From: Labrys okinawensis
GTDB taxonomy: Bacteria > Pseudomonadota > Alphaproteobacteria > Rhizobiales > Labraceae
Direction: 5' to 3'
Assembly: GCF_002982075.1 (NCBI RefSeq)
Contig: NZ_PUEJ01000005.1
Location: forward strand, 620,001 to 684,000
Length of the DNA stretch: 64,000 nt
The translations under genes and the position numbers were made by a program. The notes under the pieces were generated by a model. It searched no databases. It saw only the letters and a program-made list of their open reading frames with translations, and was not told the DNA's origin. Below, piece after piece: positions 8,901 to 16,738 of the stretch (positions are counted from its first letter, which is position 1; the number at the start of each line of letters is the position of its first letter).

Positions 8901-9932
8901 CTATTCCAATGGAGCCTTGATGGTGGAACGCTTTTCGAGCCATTCCGGCACAGGCAGGTTCTTGGAACGCATGAAAGCAGGATTGAACAGCTTGGACTGG
9001 TAGCGCGAGCCGTGGTCGCACAGAATGGTCACGACAGTGTGGCCCGGCCCGAGTTCCTTGGCCATGCGGATGGCGCCAGCAATGTTGATGCCGGTCGACA
9101 ATCCCACGCACAGCCCCTCTTCCTGGAGAAGATCATAGACCAACGGCACCGCTTCTTCATCAGGGATCTGAAAAGCGAGGTCGACGGGGGCGCCCTCGAT
9201 GTTCTTGGTGACCCGGTTCTGACCGATCCCTTCCGACATCGACGAACCGGAAAACTTCAGCTCGCCCTCGGTAAACCAGGAATACATGGCAGCCCCCATG
9301 GGATCGGCGACGCCGATCTTGATGGCGGGATTGGCCGCCTTCAGGGCGATGCCGACGCCGGCAAGCGTGCCGCCCGAGCCGATCGAGCAGATGAAGCCGT
9401 CGAGCTTGCCGCCGGTCTGTTCCAGGATTTCTGGCGCCGTCGTCTCGATATGGGCCTGTCGGTTGGCGACATTGTCGAACTGATTGGCCCAAACCGCGCC
9501 GCCCGGTTCGGTTTTCGCCAGTTCGGCCGCCAGCCGACCGGAAACTTTCACGTAATTGTTGGGGTTGGCATAGGGCACTGCGGGCACTTCGACCAGTTCA
9601 GCCCCGGCCAGGCGCAGCATGTCTTTCTTTTCCTGGCTCTGGGTCTCGGGAATCACGATCACCGTGCGGAAACCCATGGCATCGGCGACCAGCGCCAGGC
9701 CGATACCCGTATTGCCTGCGGTGCCTTCGACGATGGTGCCGCCGGGCTTCAACTCGCCCCGCGCCACCGCATCCTTGATGATGAACAATGCCGCCCGATC
9801 CTTCACCGACTGGCCCGGATTCATGAATTCGGCCTTGCCGAGAATGGTGCAGCCCGTCAGCTCGGACGCGCGATTGAGCCGAATGAGGGGCGTATTGCCG
9901 ATGGCGTCGACGAGACCAGTACGGAAAGCCAT
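8901..9932 (-). CDS. cysK: cysteine synthase A
   Basis: A PLP-dependent O-acetylserine sulfhydrylase that makes L-cysteine from O-acetylserine and sulfide. The 343-residue protein begins MAFRTGLVDAIGNTPLIRL. The PLP lysine is Lys44 in NPGQSVKDR, the substrate loop reads EGTAGNTGIG (TSGNTG in most relatives), and a glycine-rich phosphate cradle GSGGTLAGVG is present. I choose the ATG at 9932; the upstream frame adds 72 residues without similarity. It leads the cysK-alaX operon. Confidence 0.95.
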   Translation of the reverse strand: MAFRTGLVDAIGNTPLIRLNRASELTGCTILGKAEFMNPGQSVKDRAALFIIKDAVARGELKPGGTIVEGTAGNTGIGLALVADAMGFRTVIVIPETQSQEKKDMLRLAGAELVEVPAVPYANPNNYVKVSGRLAAELAKTEPGGAVWANQFDNVANRQAHIETTAPEILEQTGGKLDGFICSIGSGGTLAGVGIALKAANPAIKIGVADPMGAAMYSWFTEGELKFSGSSMSEGIGQNRVTKNIEGAPVDLAFQIPDEEAVPLVYDLLQEEGLCVGLSTGINIAGAIRMAKELGPGHTVVTILCDHGSRYQSKLFNPAFMRSKNLPVPEWLEKRSTIKAPLE

Positions 9933-10110
9933 GTGTGATCGTCTGCTGATTGGAGGGGATGCGACCCTAACCCGACTTTCCGGATCGGCATAGGGGAGAG
10001 ACATGTCGACGACGGGTTTTCCAGGCCGGGGTGCCATGATAGCTCTCGCCCCGGCAGGCTGGCCGTCTGGACCGGGACTGCCGCGCTCGACCGTCGCAAG
10101 GAAGCCAATC

Positions 10111-10587
10111 ATGTCGAAGGTGACACGCGCCACCCAGATGCTCGCCAAGGCTGGCGTCGCCTTTTCCGTCCACAGCTATGACTATGATCCCGACGCCGAC
10201 AGCATCGGCCTGCAGGCCGCCGAGGCCCTCGGCGAACCGCCCAGCCGGGTGTTGAAGACCCTGATGGCCCTGGTCGACGGCAAGCCGGTCTGCGCCATCG
10301 TGCCGTCGGATCACGAGGTTTCCATGAAGAAGCTGGCTGCCGCCTTCAATGGCAAGTCTGCGCAGATGATGAAGCCGGCCGATGCCGAGCGCAGCACGGG
10401 ATACAAGATAGGCGGCATCAGCCCCTTCGGCCAGATGCGCAAAGTGCGCACGGCCATCGAGGAAGCCGCGCTCGGCGCAGACTATGTCTATGTCAATGGC
10501 GGCCAGCGCGGCCTGCAGATCCGGCTCGCTCCCGGCGATGCCAAAACCGTCCTCGACGCGACTGCCGCCGCCCTGATCTCGGCCTGA
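10111..10587 (+). CDS. ybaK: YbaK/EbsC-type Cys-tRNA(Pro) deacylase
   Basis: A 158-residue trans-editing protein that clears cysteine mischarged on tRNA(Pro). The YbaK fold blocks are clear: VLKTLMALVDGKPVCAIVPSDHEVSMKKLA, then GYKIGGISPFGQ with the GxxPFG motif, then VYVNGGQRGLQI. The ATG at 10111 has an AAGGAAG ribosome site; the longer frame from 10003 lies in the region upstream of cysK and is rejected. It is divergent from cysK-alaX, placing cysteine synthesis next to two tRNA proofreading genes. It is the last backbone gene before the integrated element. Confidence 0.95.
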   Translation: MSKVTRATQMLAKAGVAFSVHSYDYDPDADSIGLQAAEALGEPPSRVLKTLMALVDGKPVCAIVPSDHEVSMKKLAAAFNGKSAQMMKPADAERSTGYKIGGISPFGQMRKVRTAIEEAALGADYVYVNGGQRGLQIRLAPGDAKTVLDATAAALISA

Positions 10588-10772
10588 GCCTTCTCAGGCT
10601 TTCGCCAGCCGCGAGCCTCGACAGCTGGTTGGAGCCCCCCGTGCGGAAGCTCCGGGCGACGATGGAGTGCTGCAAATCCGGCCGAACGCGAATGACTGGG
10701 AGCAGAGCAGGATCAAGCGCCAATAGGTGACGCGCCTCGCCGAGGCGTACAATAGAACCGAATGTCAGGTGA

Positions 10773-10797
10773 GAAGGAGAATGGCTCCGCGAGCAGG
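10773..10797. repeat. attachment site, left copy (25 bp)
   Basis: The 25 bases starting GAAGGAGAATGG and ending GCGAGCAGG are identical to 33717-33741. The right copy is the 3' end of tRNA-Asn with 9 flanking bases, so this left copy is a partial tRNA duplicate made by integration. The P4-type integrase gene starts about 127 bases further in. Identity stops exactly at 10798, where the bases differ. Confidence 0.9.
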
Positions 10798-10923
10798 CGC
10801 CAAGCTACTGATTTTGTTGACTTTATTGGCAATCTAGTCATAGAAAAAGTCAGTATCGACGCCTATCGTGACAGTACCGACTATAGAGACAACCCTGTCG
10901 GGTATGCACAAAGTTATGAACCA

Positions 10924-12120
10924 ATGGCCCGCCATAAGCTTAAAGATCTAGGGATTCGAGCCTTAACCGAGCCGGGAATCTATGGCGATGGTGACGGCCT
11001 CTACCTGCGGGTGCAAACCGGTGGTCGACGATCGTGGGTCTTCATTTGGAAACGATTCGGCATCAGGCGCGAAATCGGTCTCGGGCCGTATGGTAGCGGG
11101 ACCGGTGCAGTTTCTCTAGCCGCGGCTCGTGCGAAAGCTGAAGAGGCCCGGGAGATCGTTGGAAGGGGAGGAGATCCGAAAATCGAGATGGCCGAACGGC
11201 AGGCTGCCAAGCGAGTGGCGACCTTCGGCCAGATCACCGAGGAATATATCGAGACGATGAAGCCGAAATGGCGCGGTGACAAAACCGTTGCCGCTTGGGA
11301 GCGATTTTCGAAGACCTACACCGACAAGATTCGGAAGGTGCCAATAGATAAGGTATCGACGGAGGACGTGCTTTCAGTGCTCCGGCCGTTCTGGCACGAC
11401 AAGCCAGAAACGGCGACCAAGGTTCGAGAGCGGATCAAGCTCGTCTTAGACCACGGAAAGGCTAGGGGGCTTCGCCAGGGTGACAACCCGGCCGAATGGC
11501 GAGGCCACCTTGACCAGATCCTGCCGCCGCCGAAGAAGCTGGCAAAAGGGCATCACGCATCTTTGCCCTACACGGATGCCCCAGCGTTCGTGAAAAAGAT
11601 CCGGCGGGCTTCCGGCGTCGCTGCACGAGCCCTTGAGTTCATCATTCTCACGGGCTCTCGCAGTCTGGAGGTGAGGGGCGCTGAGTGGCAGGAGATCGAC
11701 ATGGCAAAGGCCGTGTGGACGGTGCCGGCCGCGCGCATGAAGACGGGAAAAGAGCACCGCGTTCCACTGGCGGCCAGGGCGATCGAGATCCTAACCGAAA
11801 TGCAGGAGTCCCGGCGTGGCAACCTGGTGTTTGAGGGGCGAGTCGACGCGTCACCAGTATCTGATGTTGCGCTCGCCAAATGCATGAAGACGTATGGAGC
11901 AGGGGATTTTACGATCCACGGCTTCAGATCGACATTCCGGGAATGGACTGCGGACGAGACGCAACATCAGCGTGAAGTGGCCGAGGCAGCTTTGAGCCAT
12001 GCCGTGGGCGATCAGGTGGAACGAGCATACCGTCGCGGTGACGCCCTGGCGAAGCGGCGGAGACTGATGGACGATTGGGCGGCATATCTGGGGGGGGCAG
12101 ATGGCACCGCTGGGATTTAG
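10924..12120 (+). CDS. P4-type tyrosine integrase
   Basis: A 398-residue site-specific recombinase expected to integrate and excise the element at tRNA-Asn. The N-terminus MARHKLKDLGIRALTEPG plus DGLYLRVQTGGRRSWVF is the DUF4102 domain of P4-type integrases. The catalytic domain has the first Arg in TGSRSLEVRGAEW, the HGFRSTFREW box and the final SHAVGDQVERAYRRGD box with the nucleophilic Tyr. I use the ATG at 10924; the frame remains open back to 10762, but that part runs through the attachment repeat and is not family-like. The gene lies just inside the left repeat. Confidence 0.93.
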   Translation: MARHKLKDLGIRALTEPGIYGDGDGLYLRVQTGGRRSWVFIWKRFGIRREIGLGPYGSGTGAVSLAAARAKAEEAREIVGRGGDPKIEMAERQAAKRVATFGQITEEYIETMKPKWRGDKTVAAWERFSKTYTDKIRKVPIDKVSTEDVLSVLRPFWHDKPETATKVRERIKLVLDHGKARGLRQGDNPAEWRGHLDQILPPPKKLAKGHHASLPYTDAPAFVKKIRRASGVAARALEFIILTGSRSLEVRGAEWQEIDMAKAVWTVPAARMKTGKEHRVPLAARAIEILTEMQESRRGNLVFEGRVDASPVSDVALAKCMKTYGAGDFTIHGFRSTFREWTADETQHQREVAEAALSHAVGDQVERAYRRGDALAKRRRLMDDWAAYLGGADGTAGI

Positions 12121-12511
12121 GTTTTGTGTCCTGACTGTACGGCTTCGCGAGATGTTGGCGGGGGCAACAAAAGAGGAAACTCGCGGCGACAAGGCGGCAG
12201 CGAAGGCCATAAAGGACGAAGTCACAGCGCTGGCGATTAAGTCTTTGCGCGAGGGCTACCACTCGGCTGACTTTCTGAATTTCGTAGCTGACCTGCTCGA
12301 ACCAAAGAGAGGTCGCCCTGCGAAGCCCGAGCCAAAGTGGTGGCGAGACATCGGCGAGGTCTACGACGAACTGACAGACGCCGGCATGAAACCAATGCAG
12401 GCCTATGCCGAATTAGAACGACAGACTGGCATTGTAGTCCGCCAGCTACAACGAACCGTGAAATTTTACCGGGGCGTAATTGAGGCCGAAGAGGAAGCAA
12501 GGGAGGTCTAA
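12101..12511 (+). CDS. hypothetical protein overlapping integrase end
   Basis: 136 residues, unrecognised. The ATG at 12101 overlaps the last 20 bases of the integrase; an ATG at 12152 (MLAGATKEET) would give 119 residues. The body is helical and charged, with KRGRPAKPEPKWWRDIGEVYDELTDAG in the middle and a basic TGIVVRQLQRTVKFYRG segment that could bind DNA. Position directly after int suggests an accessory or regulatory role in the element's early region, but no function can be named. Confidence 0.6.
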   Translation: MAPLGFRFCVLTVRLREMLAGATKEETRGDKAAAKAIKDEVTALAIKSLREGYHSADFLNFVADLLEPKRGRPAKPEPKWWRDIGEVYDELTDAGMKPMQAYAELERQTGIVVRQLQRTVKFYRGVIEAEEEAREV

Positions 12512-12535
12512 CTGACGACAGAAAAGACGCCGATT

Positions 12536-12570
12536 TATTGTCGCTGAAGTTACGCTCGCAATAGACAATA
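12536..12570. promoter_or_regulatory. TATTGTC inverted repeat upstream of alpA
   Basis: TATTGTC (12536-12542) and GACAATA (12564-12570) are inverted copies 21 bases apart in the short gap before the AlpA gene. This is where an operator for the element's early control would be expected. No repressor is tied to it by sequence; it is a positional inference. Confidence 0.3.
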
Positions 12571-12601
12571 TAGGGGACATGGCCAACAAGGAGACGCCGC
12601 C

Positions 12602-12811
12602 ATGCCATCCGCCTCGAACGACAACGCGCCTTTGATTTCAATGAACGAGACCGTCCGCGCGACATCGCTCAGCCGCACGATGATCAACCGATACCGCGCC
12701 GAAGGCCGGTTCCCCCAGGCTGTGCCCCTGGGTGACCGTCGCTTCGCATTCGTGCGCCAAGAAGTTTACAACTGGATACAAGAGCGCATTAACGCTCGCC
12801 AAGCCGCCTAA
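12602..12811 (+). CDS. alpA: AlpA-family regulator
   Basis: A 69-residue winged-helix protein of the AlpA/excisionase type. ISMNETVRATSLSRTMINRYRAEGRFP is the helix-turn-helix, followed by the wing QAVPLGDRRFAFVRQEVYNWIQERI. AlpA proteins in P4-like and PICI-type elements activate integrase/excision or early genes. The ribosome site GGAG lies about 9 bases upstream. Placed next to a P4-type integrase, it is the probable excision or induction switch of this element. Confidence 0.88.
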   Translation: MPSASNDNAPLISMNETVRATSLSRTMINRYRAEGRFPQAVPLGDRRFAFVRQEVYNWIQERINARQAA

Positions 12812-12923
12812 CCTCTACCAACCAAGCAAATCTTCTGCCCAACCCGCATTTGCGGGAACGACATCGCTTTGCCCGTACGCGGGCCGACGGCTTCACCCCA
12901 ACCCCAATCGAAGGAAGGTCACC

Positions 12924-13499
12924 ATGACCAATACCGCCAAGAAGGCGCTCGCCTACGCAATCGGCATGATTCAGTCGATGCCGTCATACCGGCAAGACGA
13001 CGACGCATTGCACGACATGCGCACCGACATCATGAACGAGATCAGCGCTACGGACCTCGCCGAGATCGTCACCGACGTCGAGATGCGATCCGGCAAGGCG
13101 GTGCGCCTGTATCACGACTACATAGAGCCTACCGATCCCGCCGGTGCTCTTTTCAAGGCAACCTATGATCGCGCTCGCGGACTGGCATATGCAGGGTTGA
13201 TTCAGTGGCACGAACGGCACCCGCTGATCGGCAAGAGCCCGGATCCAACCGTTATGGCAAAGCGCGCCGCGGTGTGCCTCGATGACGAGACCAACAAGAC
13301 GGTACACATCAAGGCTCACAACGAAGCGGTGGACGCCCTCGCGAAGCTCCATGCTACCTTGGAGGTGTCAGCAACACTGATGGACCTCCATGCGGAGCCG
13401 GAAGCCCCGGAAGAGCAGGACGATGACGCAACTGTTCCGTTCCAGACGGCAGAACTCATCGACTTCGACGATCTGCCGATCAGCAGCACCGAGCACTAA
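12924..13499 (+). CDS. hypothetical phage protein, 191 residues
   Basis: Unrecognised. Start at 12924 (MTNTAKKALAYAIG) follows AAGGAAGGTCACC, a strong ribosome site; the longer frame from 12732 runs through alpA and is rejected. The predicted protein is acidic and mostly helical, with a low-complexity acidic tail (PEAPEEQDDDATVPF, then FDDLP). The gene lies in the early region between alpA and the replication genes. A conserved-looking core is MRTDIMNEISATDLAEIVTDVEM. No catalytic motif is visible. Confidence 0.65.
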   Translation: MTNTAKKALAYAIGMIQSMPSYRQDDDALHDMRTDIMNEISATDLAEIVTDVEMRSGKAVRLYHDYIEPTDPAGALFKATYDRARGLAYAGLIQWHERHPLIGKSPDPTVMAKRAAVCLDDETNKTVHIKAHNEAVDALAKLHATLEVSATLMDLHAEPEAPEEQDDDATVPFQTAELIDFDDLPISSTEH

Positions 13500-13679
13500 A
13501 GCCTAGACCACCGCCCCGCGCCAATCGCCATGTGAGTCCCCTGGAACACCTGCCGGGGCGTTCCTTCTGAAAACCAAGCCCACCAAAACGCGCTTCGGCG
13601 CGGACGATACCGCCTTGTCCGCACGCGGGGAGAACACCCTTCAACACGCCACGATGGCGGCGAACGAATGGAGATTCAA

Positions 13680-13976
13680 ATGTCGGTACATCTAGATAGT
13701 CGTGTTGCGGCTTGGCAGTCCAAAGCGGGCCTAGTCCTTCCCAGCAGAGACCAGATTGCTGCCTACGACGCGATCAGCGAGACAGCGTTCAAGTTGATCA
13801 AAGCAATCGAGCTGGAGAAGTCCGGCATTCGAGATGGGAATAGTGCTTGGCACGGGAGCGACCCGCTTCTCGCCTATGGCATGGACCTCGTGCGCGGGTT
13901 GCTCAAGGCCAAGTGCATTTTCGCCTTCGACATCGAAGGAGTCCTGCTCGATGCTAACGCCGCGGAGACGGGGTGA
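13680..13976 (+). CDS. hypothetical phage protein, 98 residues
   Basis: Unrecognised small protein. The ATG at 13680 has GGAGA six bases upstream, better than the in-frame ATG at 13668. It is helical with a segment LPSRDQIAAYDAISETAFKLIKAIELEKSG. The stop overlaps the next start (TGATG), so it belongs to a tightly packed early operon reaching to the replication gene. The 180 bases before it contain an imperfect GGAACACC / GGGGCGTTCC hairpin (13543-13564) that may end the preceding transcript. Confidence 0.55.
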   Translation: MSVHLDSRVAAWQSKAGLVLPSRDQIAAYDAISETAFKLIKAIELEKSGIRDGNSAWHGSDPLLAYGMDLVRGLLKAKCIFAFDIEGVLLDANAAETG

Positions 13977-14224
13977 TGCACGTCACCGACATTACCTACC
14001 TCGATGGAGACGGCCCCACCTTGGCCCGCTTCTCTGTCGCGTTCGACACTGACCTAATCCTGCACGGACTGCAGCTGCGCGTTGCCGAAGACGGCAGCTT
14101 GCGCACTCACCCGCCGCATGCTCGGCGCCTGGCGCGAGCCTATGGCATCAGCATGCCACTTTCCCAGAAGCTCACCGACCTCGCCATCGCCGCTCTCGCC
14201 GAGCGCGGCGTCGTCGTTCGATAG
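13976..14224 (+). CDS. small SpoVG-like protein, copy 1
   Basis: 82 residues. The arrangement VTDITYLDGDGPTLARFSVAFDTDLILHGLQLRVAEDGSLRTHPP resembles the short beta-rich SpoVG nucleic-acid-binding fold, in which a strand pair precedes a conserved proline turn; similarity is by eye and weak. The next gene is a likely paralogue sharing the order D-x(2)-I/L-x-L/F-G-L, G-x-L-R, PP and a C-terminal helix. The start overlaps the upstream stop (TGATG). Confidence 0.5.
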   Translation: MHVTDITYLDGDGPTLARFSVAFDTDLILHGLQLRVAEDGSLRTHPPHARRLARAYGISMPLSQKLTDLAIAALAERGVVVR

Positions 14225-14232
14225 GAATAACC

Positions 14233-14481
14233 ATGGAAATCTGTCATCTCCGCCGCCCCGATCCGGGGTATCGGCCCGACATTGAGTGGCTCGTAGATCT
14301 GCAGCTCGATTGCGGTATTCGGCTATTTGGCCTGGCCGTTACTCGTACCGACAAGGGGCTGCGCGTTCGGCCGCCACAATCCAAAAGGCACCTGGCCACG
14401 TCTTTCTTCACCAAAGAGGCCGCCACCAAGATCCTTGATCTCACGCAGAAGGCCATCGCCCAGCATGACCGCGCAGCCTGA
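14233..14481 (+). CDS. small SpoVG-like protein, copy 2
   Basis: 82 residues, probably a tandem paralogue of the preceding gene: LQLDCGIRLFGLAVTRTDKGLRVRPPQSKRHLATSFF aligns by eye with the copy-1 core, and both end in a short amphipathic helix. It follows after 8 bases and overlaps the next gene by 17 bases. Possibly a nucleic-acid-binding early protein; function unknown. Confidence 0.5.
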   Translation: MEICHLRRPDPGYRPDIEWLVDLQLDCGIRLFGLAVTRTDKGLRVRPPQSKRHLATSFFTKEAATKILDLTQKAIAQHDRAA

Positions 14482-14941
14482 ACCCCAATACAGCGCTCCT
14501 GCCTTCGATCGCGGCACCGGCAGTATGACGGCGGCCCCCAAGTTCAGCCCACCATACGGTTGCCTGGAGAACGTGCCGGAGCCGTTGCTTGATCGGGCGC
14601 AGCATTTCATGGTGTGGGGCGTGCCGCCCTACTCAAAATCTGCGCGGTATTCTCGCATCCTTATGGACGTGGTGCACTTCTGGATGCTGCAAGGCGGACC
14701 AGCCGTTGTAGTGCCCACCGCCATGGCCAAGTCCTACGGCATGCCGCGCCGTACCATCTGCCGCTTCCTCAATCGTCTAAGGGATCACGGAGCGCTGACG
14801 CAGATCGGCCGCACTTCGACCGGCAGCCCCATCTTCCTACCCAATCTGGATCTCACCGAGGAGAGCTATCTGGAGAGCCGGCGCGAGCTGGAAGAGCACT
14901 TCCGTGAGCGGGAGTTGGAGGCGGCTAATGGCGAAGCCTGA
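14465..14941 (+). CDS. winged-helix protein next to replication initiator
   Basis: 158 residues from the ATG at 14465. The centre (YSRILMDVVHFWMLQGGPAVVVPTAMAKSYGMPRRTICRFLNRLRDHGALTQIG) is a winged helix-turn-helix of the kind found in phage replication and plasmid initiator proteins; the C-terminus is acidic and helical. It ends inside the next gene, which also has an N-terminal winged helix. The two could form a two-part replication initiator or a regulator-initiator pair. No ATPase motif is present. Confidence 0.6.
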   Translation: MTAQPEPQYSAPAFDRGTGSMTAAPKFSPPYGCLENVPEPLLDRAQHFMVWGVPPYSKSARYSRILMDVVHFWMLQGGPAVVVPTAMAKSYGMPRRTICRFLNRLRDHGALTQIGRTSTGSPIFLPNLDLTEESYLESRRELEEHFRERELEAANGEA

Positions 14942-16487
14942 TGTCGACGACGGCCTGCTTGCCCAGCATAAGCTCATGGTTGCGGTGAACCTCAGCGAAT
15001 GGGCAACCCGGCTCGACACGAAGGTGGCCACGGTCGTGATCGAGAAGTACATGAGGGTGCACAAGAACGCTCGGGTCTCATTGCGCTATCTTGAGCAGGC
15101 AACCGGCGCGACCCGTCCAAACATCATCGCATCAGTACGCCACCTCTGCGCCCAAGGCGCTCTCGCGGTGCTCCGCGAAGGTAGGGGAACCCGGCCGACT
15201 GAGTACAGGCTGAACTTTGACTACCCGATAAAATCAGCTAGCGGTATTGTGGGCGATACCTCTACTAGCGGTATTGTACACGATACCTCATGCGGTATTG
15301 CAGGCGATACCTCTAGCGCCTGTAGCGGTATTGTGAGCGATACCCAAACCTACTTACCTAGCCTGCCTACAGGCAGGCGTACTGGAAGTAGGAACCCCGA
15401 AGGGGAAGGCACCCACGCCCCGGCTTCCGGGGACGGCGCGGCGGTCGCTGACGCTCCCTTGCCCGCCCCTCCACCGGGCGCGCGGGACCCGAAGAAGACA
15501 GAGAGCGGCTTCGAACAGCTCTGGGCGGCCTGGGGCAACAAGCGGGACAAGCACAAGGCAAAGGCGGCCTATACCAACCTGAAGCCTGCCCCCGAGCTGC
15601 ACGAGCGGCTTGTTGCCCAGGCCACGGCGTGGACCGAGGCATATGCTCGCAATGGTACCGAGAAGCGCTTTCAGACGAGCTTGGGGAACTGGCTGGACCG
15701 AGAGCGGTACGACGAGGATCTTCCGGAAGCGTATGTCGATGCCAAGGACGCAGCAGTCAGCCGCAGCCGAGCCAATGGCAAGACCAAGGTCAGCAACCCC
15801 GGAGCCAGAGAAACAGGCGACGCCGGCCACAATCTCCCGAAAGGTACAAACCGCTTCACGGTGAGTGCCGTCGAGCACGTGGGAAGCGTGTTCGACGCAT
15901 GGGCAGTCAAGCTGACCCTGACCGCCACCACCGGCCAGGAGTTCGAGCACACCTTTTGGCCAATCAACAATCACGACGCCGGGCTTATGGAAGAGGGCCA
16001 GCGGATCAACGGCGCCCTCTGCCGTGCGGTCAACAACAACTTCTCGACCGACTTCAAGGACTGCATCGGTCGATCGGTAGTGGCGACCGTCGGAAAGGGT
16101 GGCCGCGTGGACTATACGGCGTCTGGCGAAAAGTTCGATTTCCCACCAGACGGCGAGCCCGCCCAGCCGGCAGGCGGTCATACTTCAAGGCGAGCCGAAC
16201 ACGACCTTCCGAGAGGGCGGCGGAAGCTCACCATCGCCAGTATCGACGAGCCCGACGACGGCATGGTCGAACTGGATCTTACCGACTGGGACGGCACCAC
16301 CTATACGCACGAATTTTTCGTGGAACACAGCGACCCCGCCGAGGCGCTTCACGGCCGAGACATCCTCGATCGCATCCTCGCCGCCACGAACAACGGCCAG
16401 CGGCCTGACAACCTGGGCGCTCTCATCGGGCGGACGCTGGAGGTCATCGTGGCCGACGGCGAAGCCCGGTACCTGGCCGCTTCCTAA
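14928..16487 (+). CDS. phage replication-initiator-like protein with internal iterons
   Basis: 519 residues from the ATG at 14928. The N-terminus (about 15-95) is a winged-helix domain (VSLRYLEQATGATRPNIIASVRHL). A linker at about 106-140 repeats the motif GI-V-x-DTS, the direct product of four DNA iterons. Next, FEQLWAAWGNKRDKHKAKAAYTNL (about 197-250) matches the helicase-loader-type domain seen in phage O-like proteins. The C-terminus holds two tandem copies of a roughly 95-residue module starting (H)NLPKG and (H)DLPRG, which I do not recognise. No ATPase motif is present. Most likely it binds the element's own origin and recruits host helicase. Confidence 0.65.
   Translation: MAKPDVDDGLLAQHKLMVAVNLSEWATRLDTKVATVVIEKYMRVHKNARVSLRYLEQATGATRPNIIASVRHLCAQGALAVLREGRGTRPTEYRLNFDYPIKSASGIVGDTSTSGIVHDTSCGIAGDTSSACSGIVSDTQTYLPSLPTGRRTGSRNPEGEGTHAPASGDGAAVADAPLPAPPPGARDPKKTESGFEQLWAAWGNKRDKHKAKAAYTNLKPAPELHERLVAQATAWTEAYARNGTEKRFQTSLGNWLDRERYDEDLPEAYVDAKDAAVSRSRANGKTKVSNPGARETGDAGHNLPKGTNRFTVSAVEHVGSVFDAWAVKLTLTATTGQEFEHTFWPINNHDAGLMEEGQRINGALCRAVNNNFSTDFKDCIGRSVVATVGKGGRVDYTASGEKFDFPPDGEPAQPAGGHTSRRAEHDLPRGRRKLTIASIDEPDDGMVELDLTDWDGTTYTHEFFVEHSDPAEALHGRDILDRILAATNNGQRPDNLGALIGRTLEVIVADGEARYLAAS
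15243..15344 (+). repeat. four 18-bp iterons, candidate replication origin
   Basis: Four copies of GGTATTGYNNNCGATACC lie at 15243-15260, 15270-15287, 15294-15311 and 15327-15344. Each is nearly palindromic (GGTATTG / CGATACC). Start-to-start spacings are 27, 24 and 33 bases, all multiples of three, so the coding frame is kept. Iterons inside an initiator gene are the arrangement of the lambda O gene and its origin. Confidence 0.8.
15349..15392. repeat. nested stem-loop beside the iterons
   Basis: An outer pair CCTACTT (15349-15355) / AAGTAGG (15386-15392) encloses a perfect palindrome GCCTGCCT-AC-AGGCAGGC (15361-15378). It sits 5 bases after the last iteron and inside the same coding sequence. 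It may be part of the origin, for example a priming structure, or only a constraint of the repeated codons. Confidence 0.6.
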
Positions 16488-16537
16488 ACCATCCCAGGCC
16501 CGCCATCCCGGCGCGACCGCAACCATAGGACAACACC

Positions 16538-16738
16538 ATGACCACCTCATTCTCCCTTCCCCCGATCGATGCCGCTCTCGCCGACGGCACCCCGGCCCAG
16601 ATTGTCGGCGTGCACATTTCCAGCGGCGCGCCCCAATTCGTATGCATGCGGCTCGCTGCCGACGGCAAGGTCACGCTGTCGCTTGAAGCCACGGTCACCG
16701 GCATCGAGATCGAAACCGGAGCAGCCGCCGATGAGTGA
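16538..16738 (+). CDS. hypothetical 66-residue phage protein
   Basis: Unrecognised small beta-rich protein (SLPPIDAALADGTPAQIVGVHISSG, then KVTLSLEATVTGIEIETG). It follows the replication gene after 50 bases, and its stop lies within the start region of the next gene (ATGAGTGA). A real gene is likely because of the tight packing and the coding-like composition. No function can be given. Confidence 0.5.
   Translation: MTTSFSLPPIDAALADGTPAQIVGVHISSGAPQFVCMRLAADGKVTLSLEATVTGIEIETGAAADE

Noticed and set aside
8893..9111. N-terminal extension of alaX
   Set aside because: Overlaps cysK in another frame and lacks similarity; a proper ribosome site precedes 8892.
10762..10923. N-terminal extension of the P4-type integrase
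   Set aside because: It would be encoded by the attachment repeat and is not seen in the family; the ATG at 10924 gives the normal start.
15243..15344. Possible CRISPR array
   Set aside because: The four repeats are only 18 bases, the intervals are 6-15 bases and in frame with a gene; no cas genes are near. Iterons explain them better.
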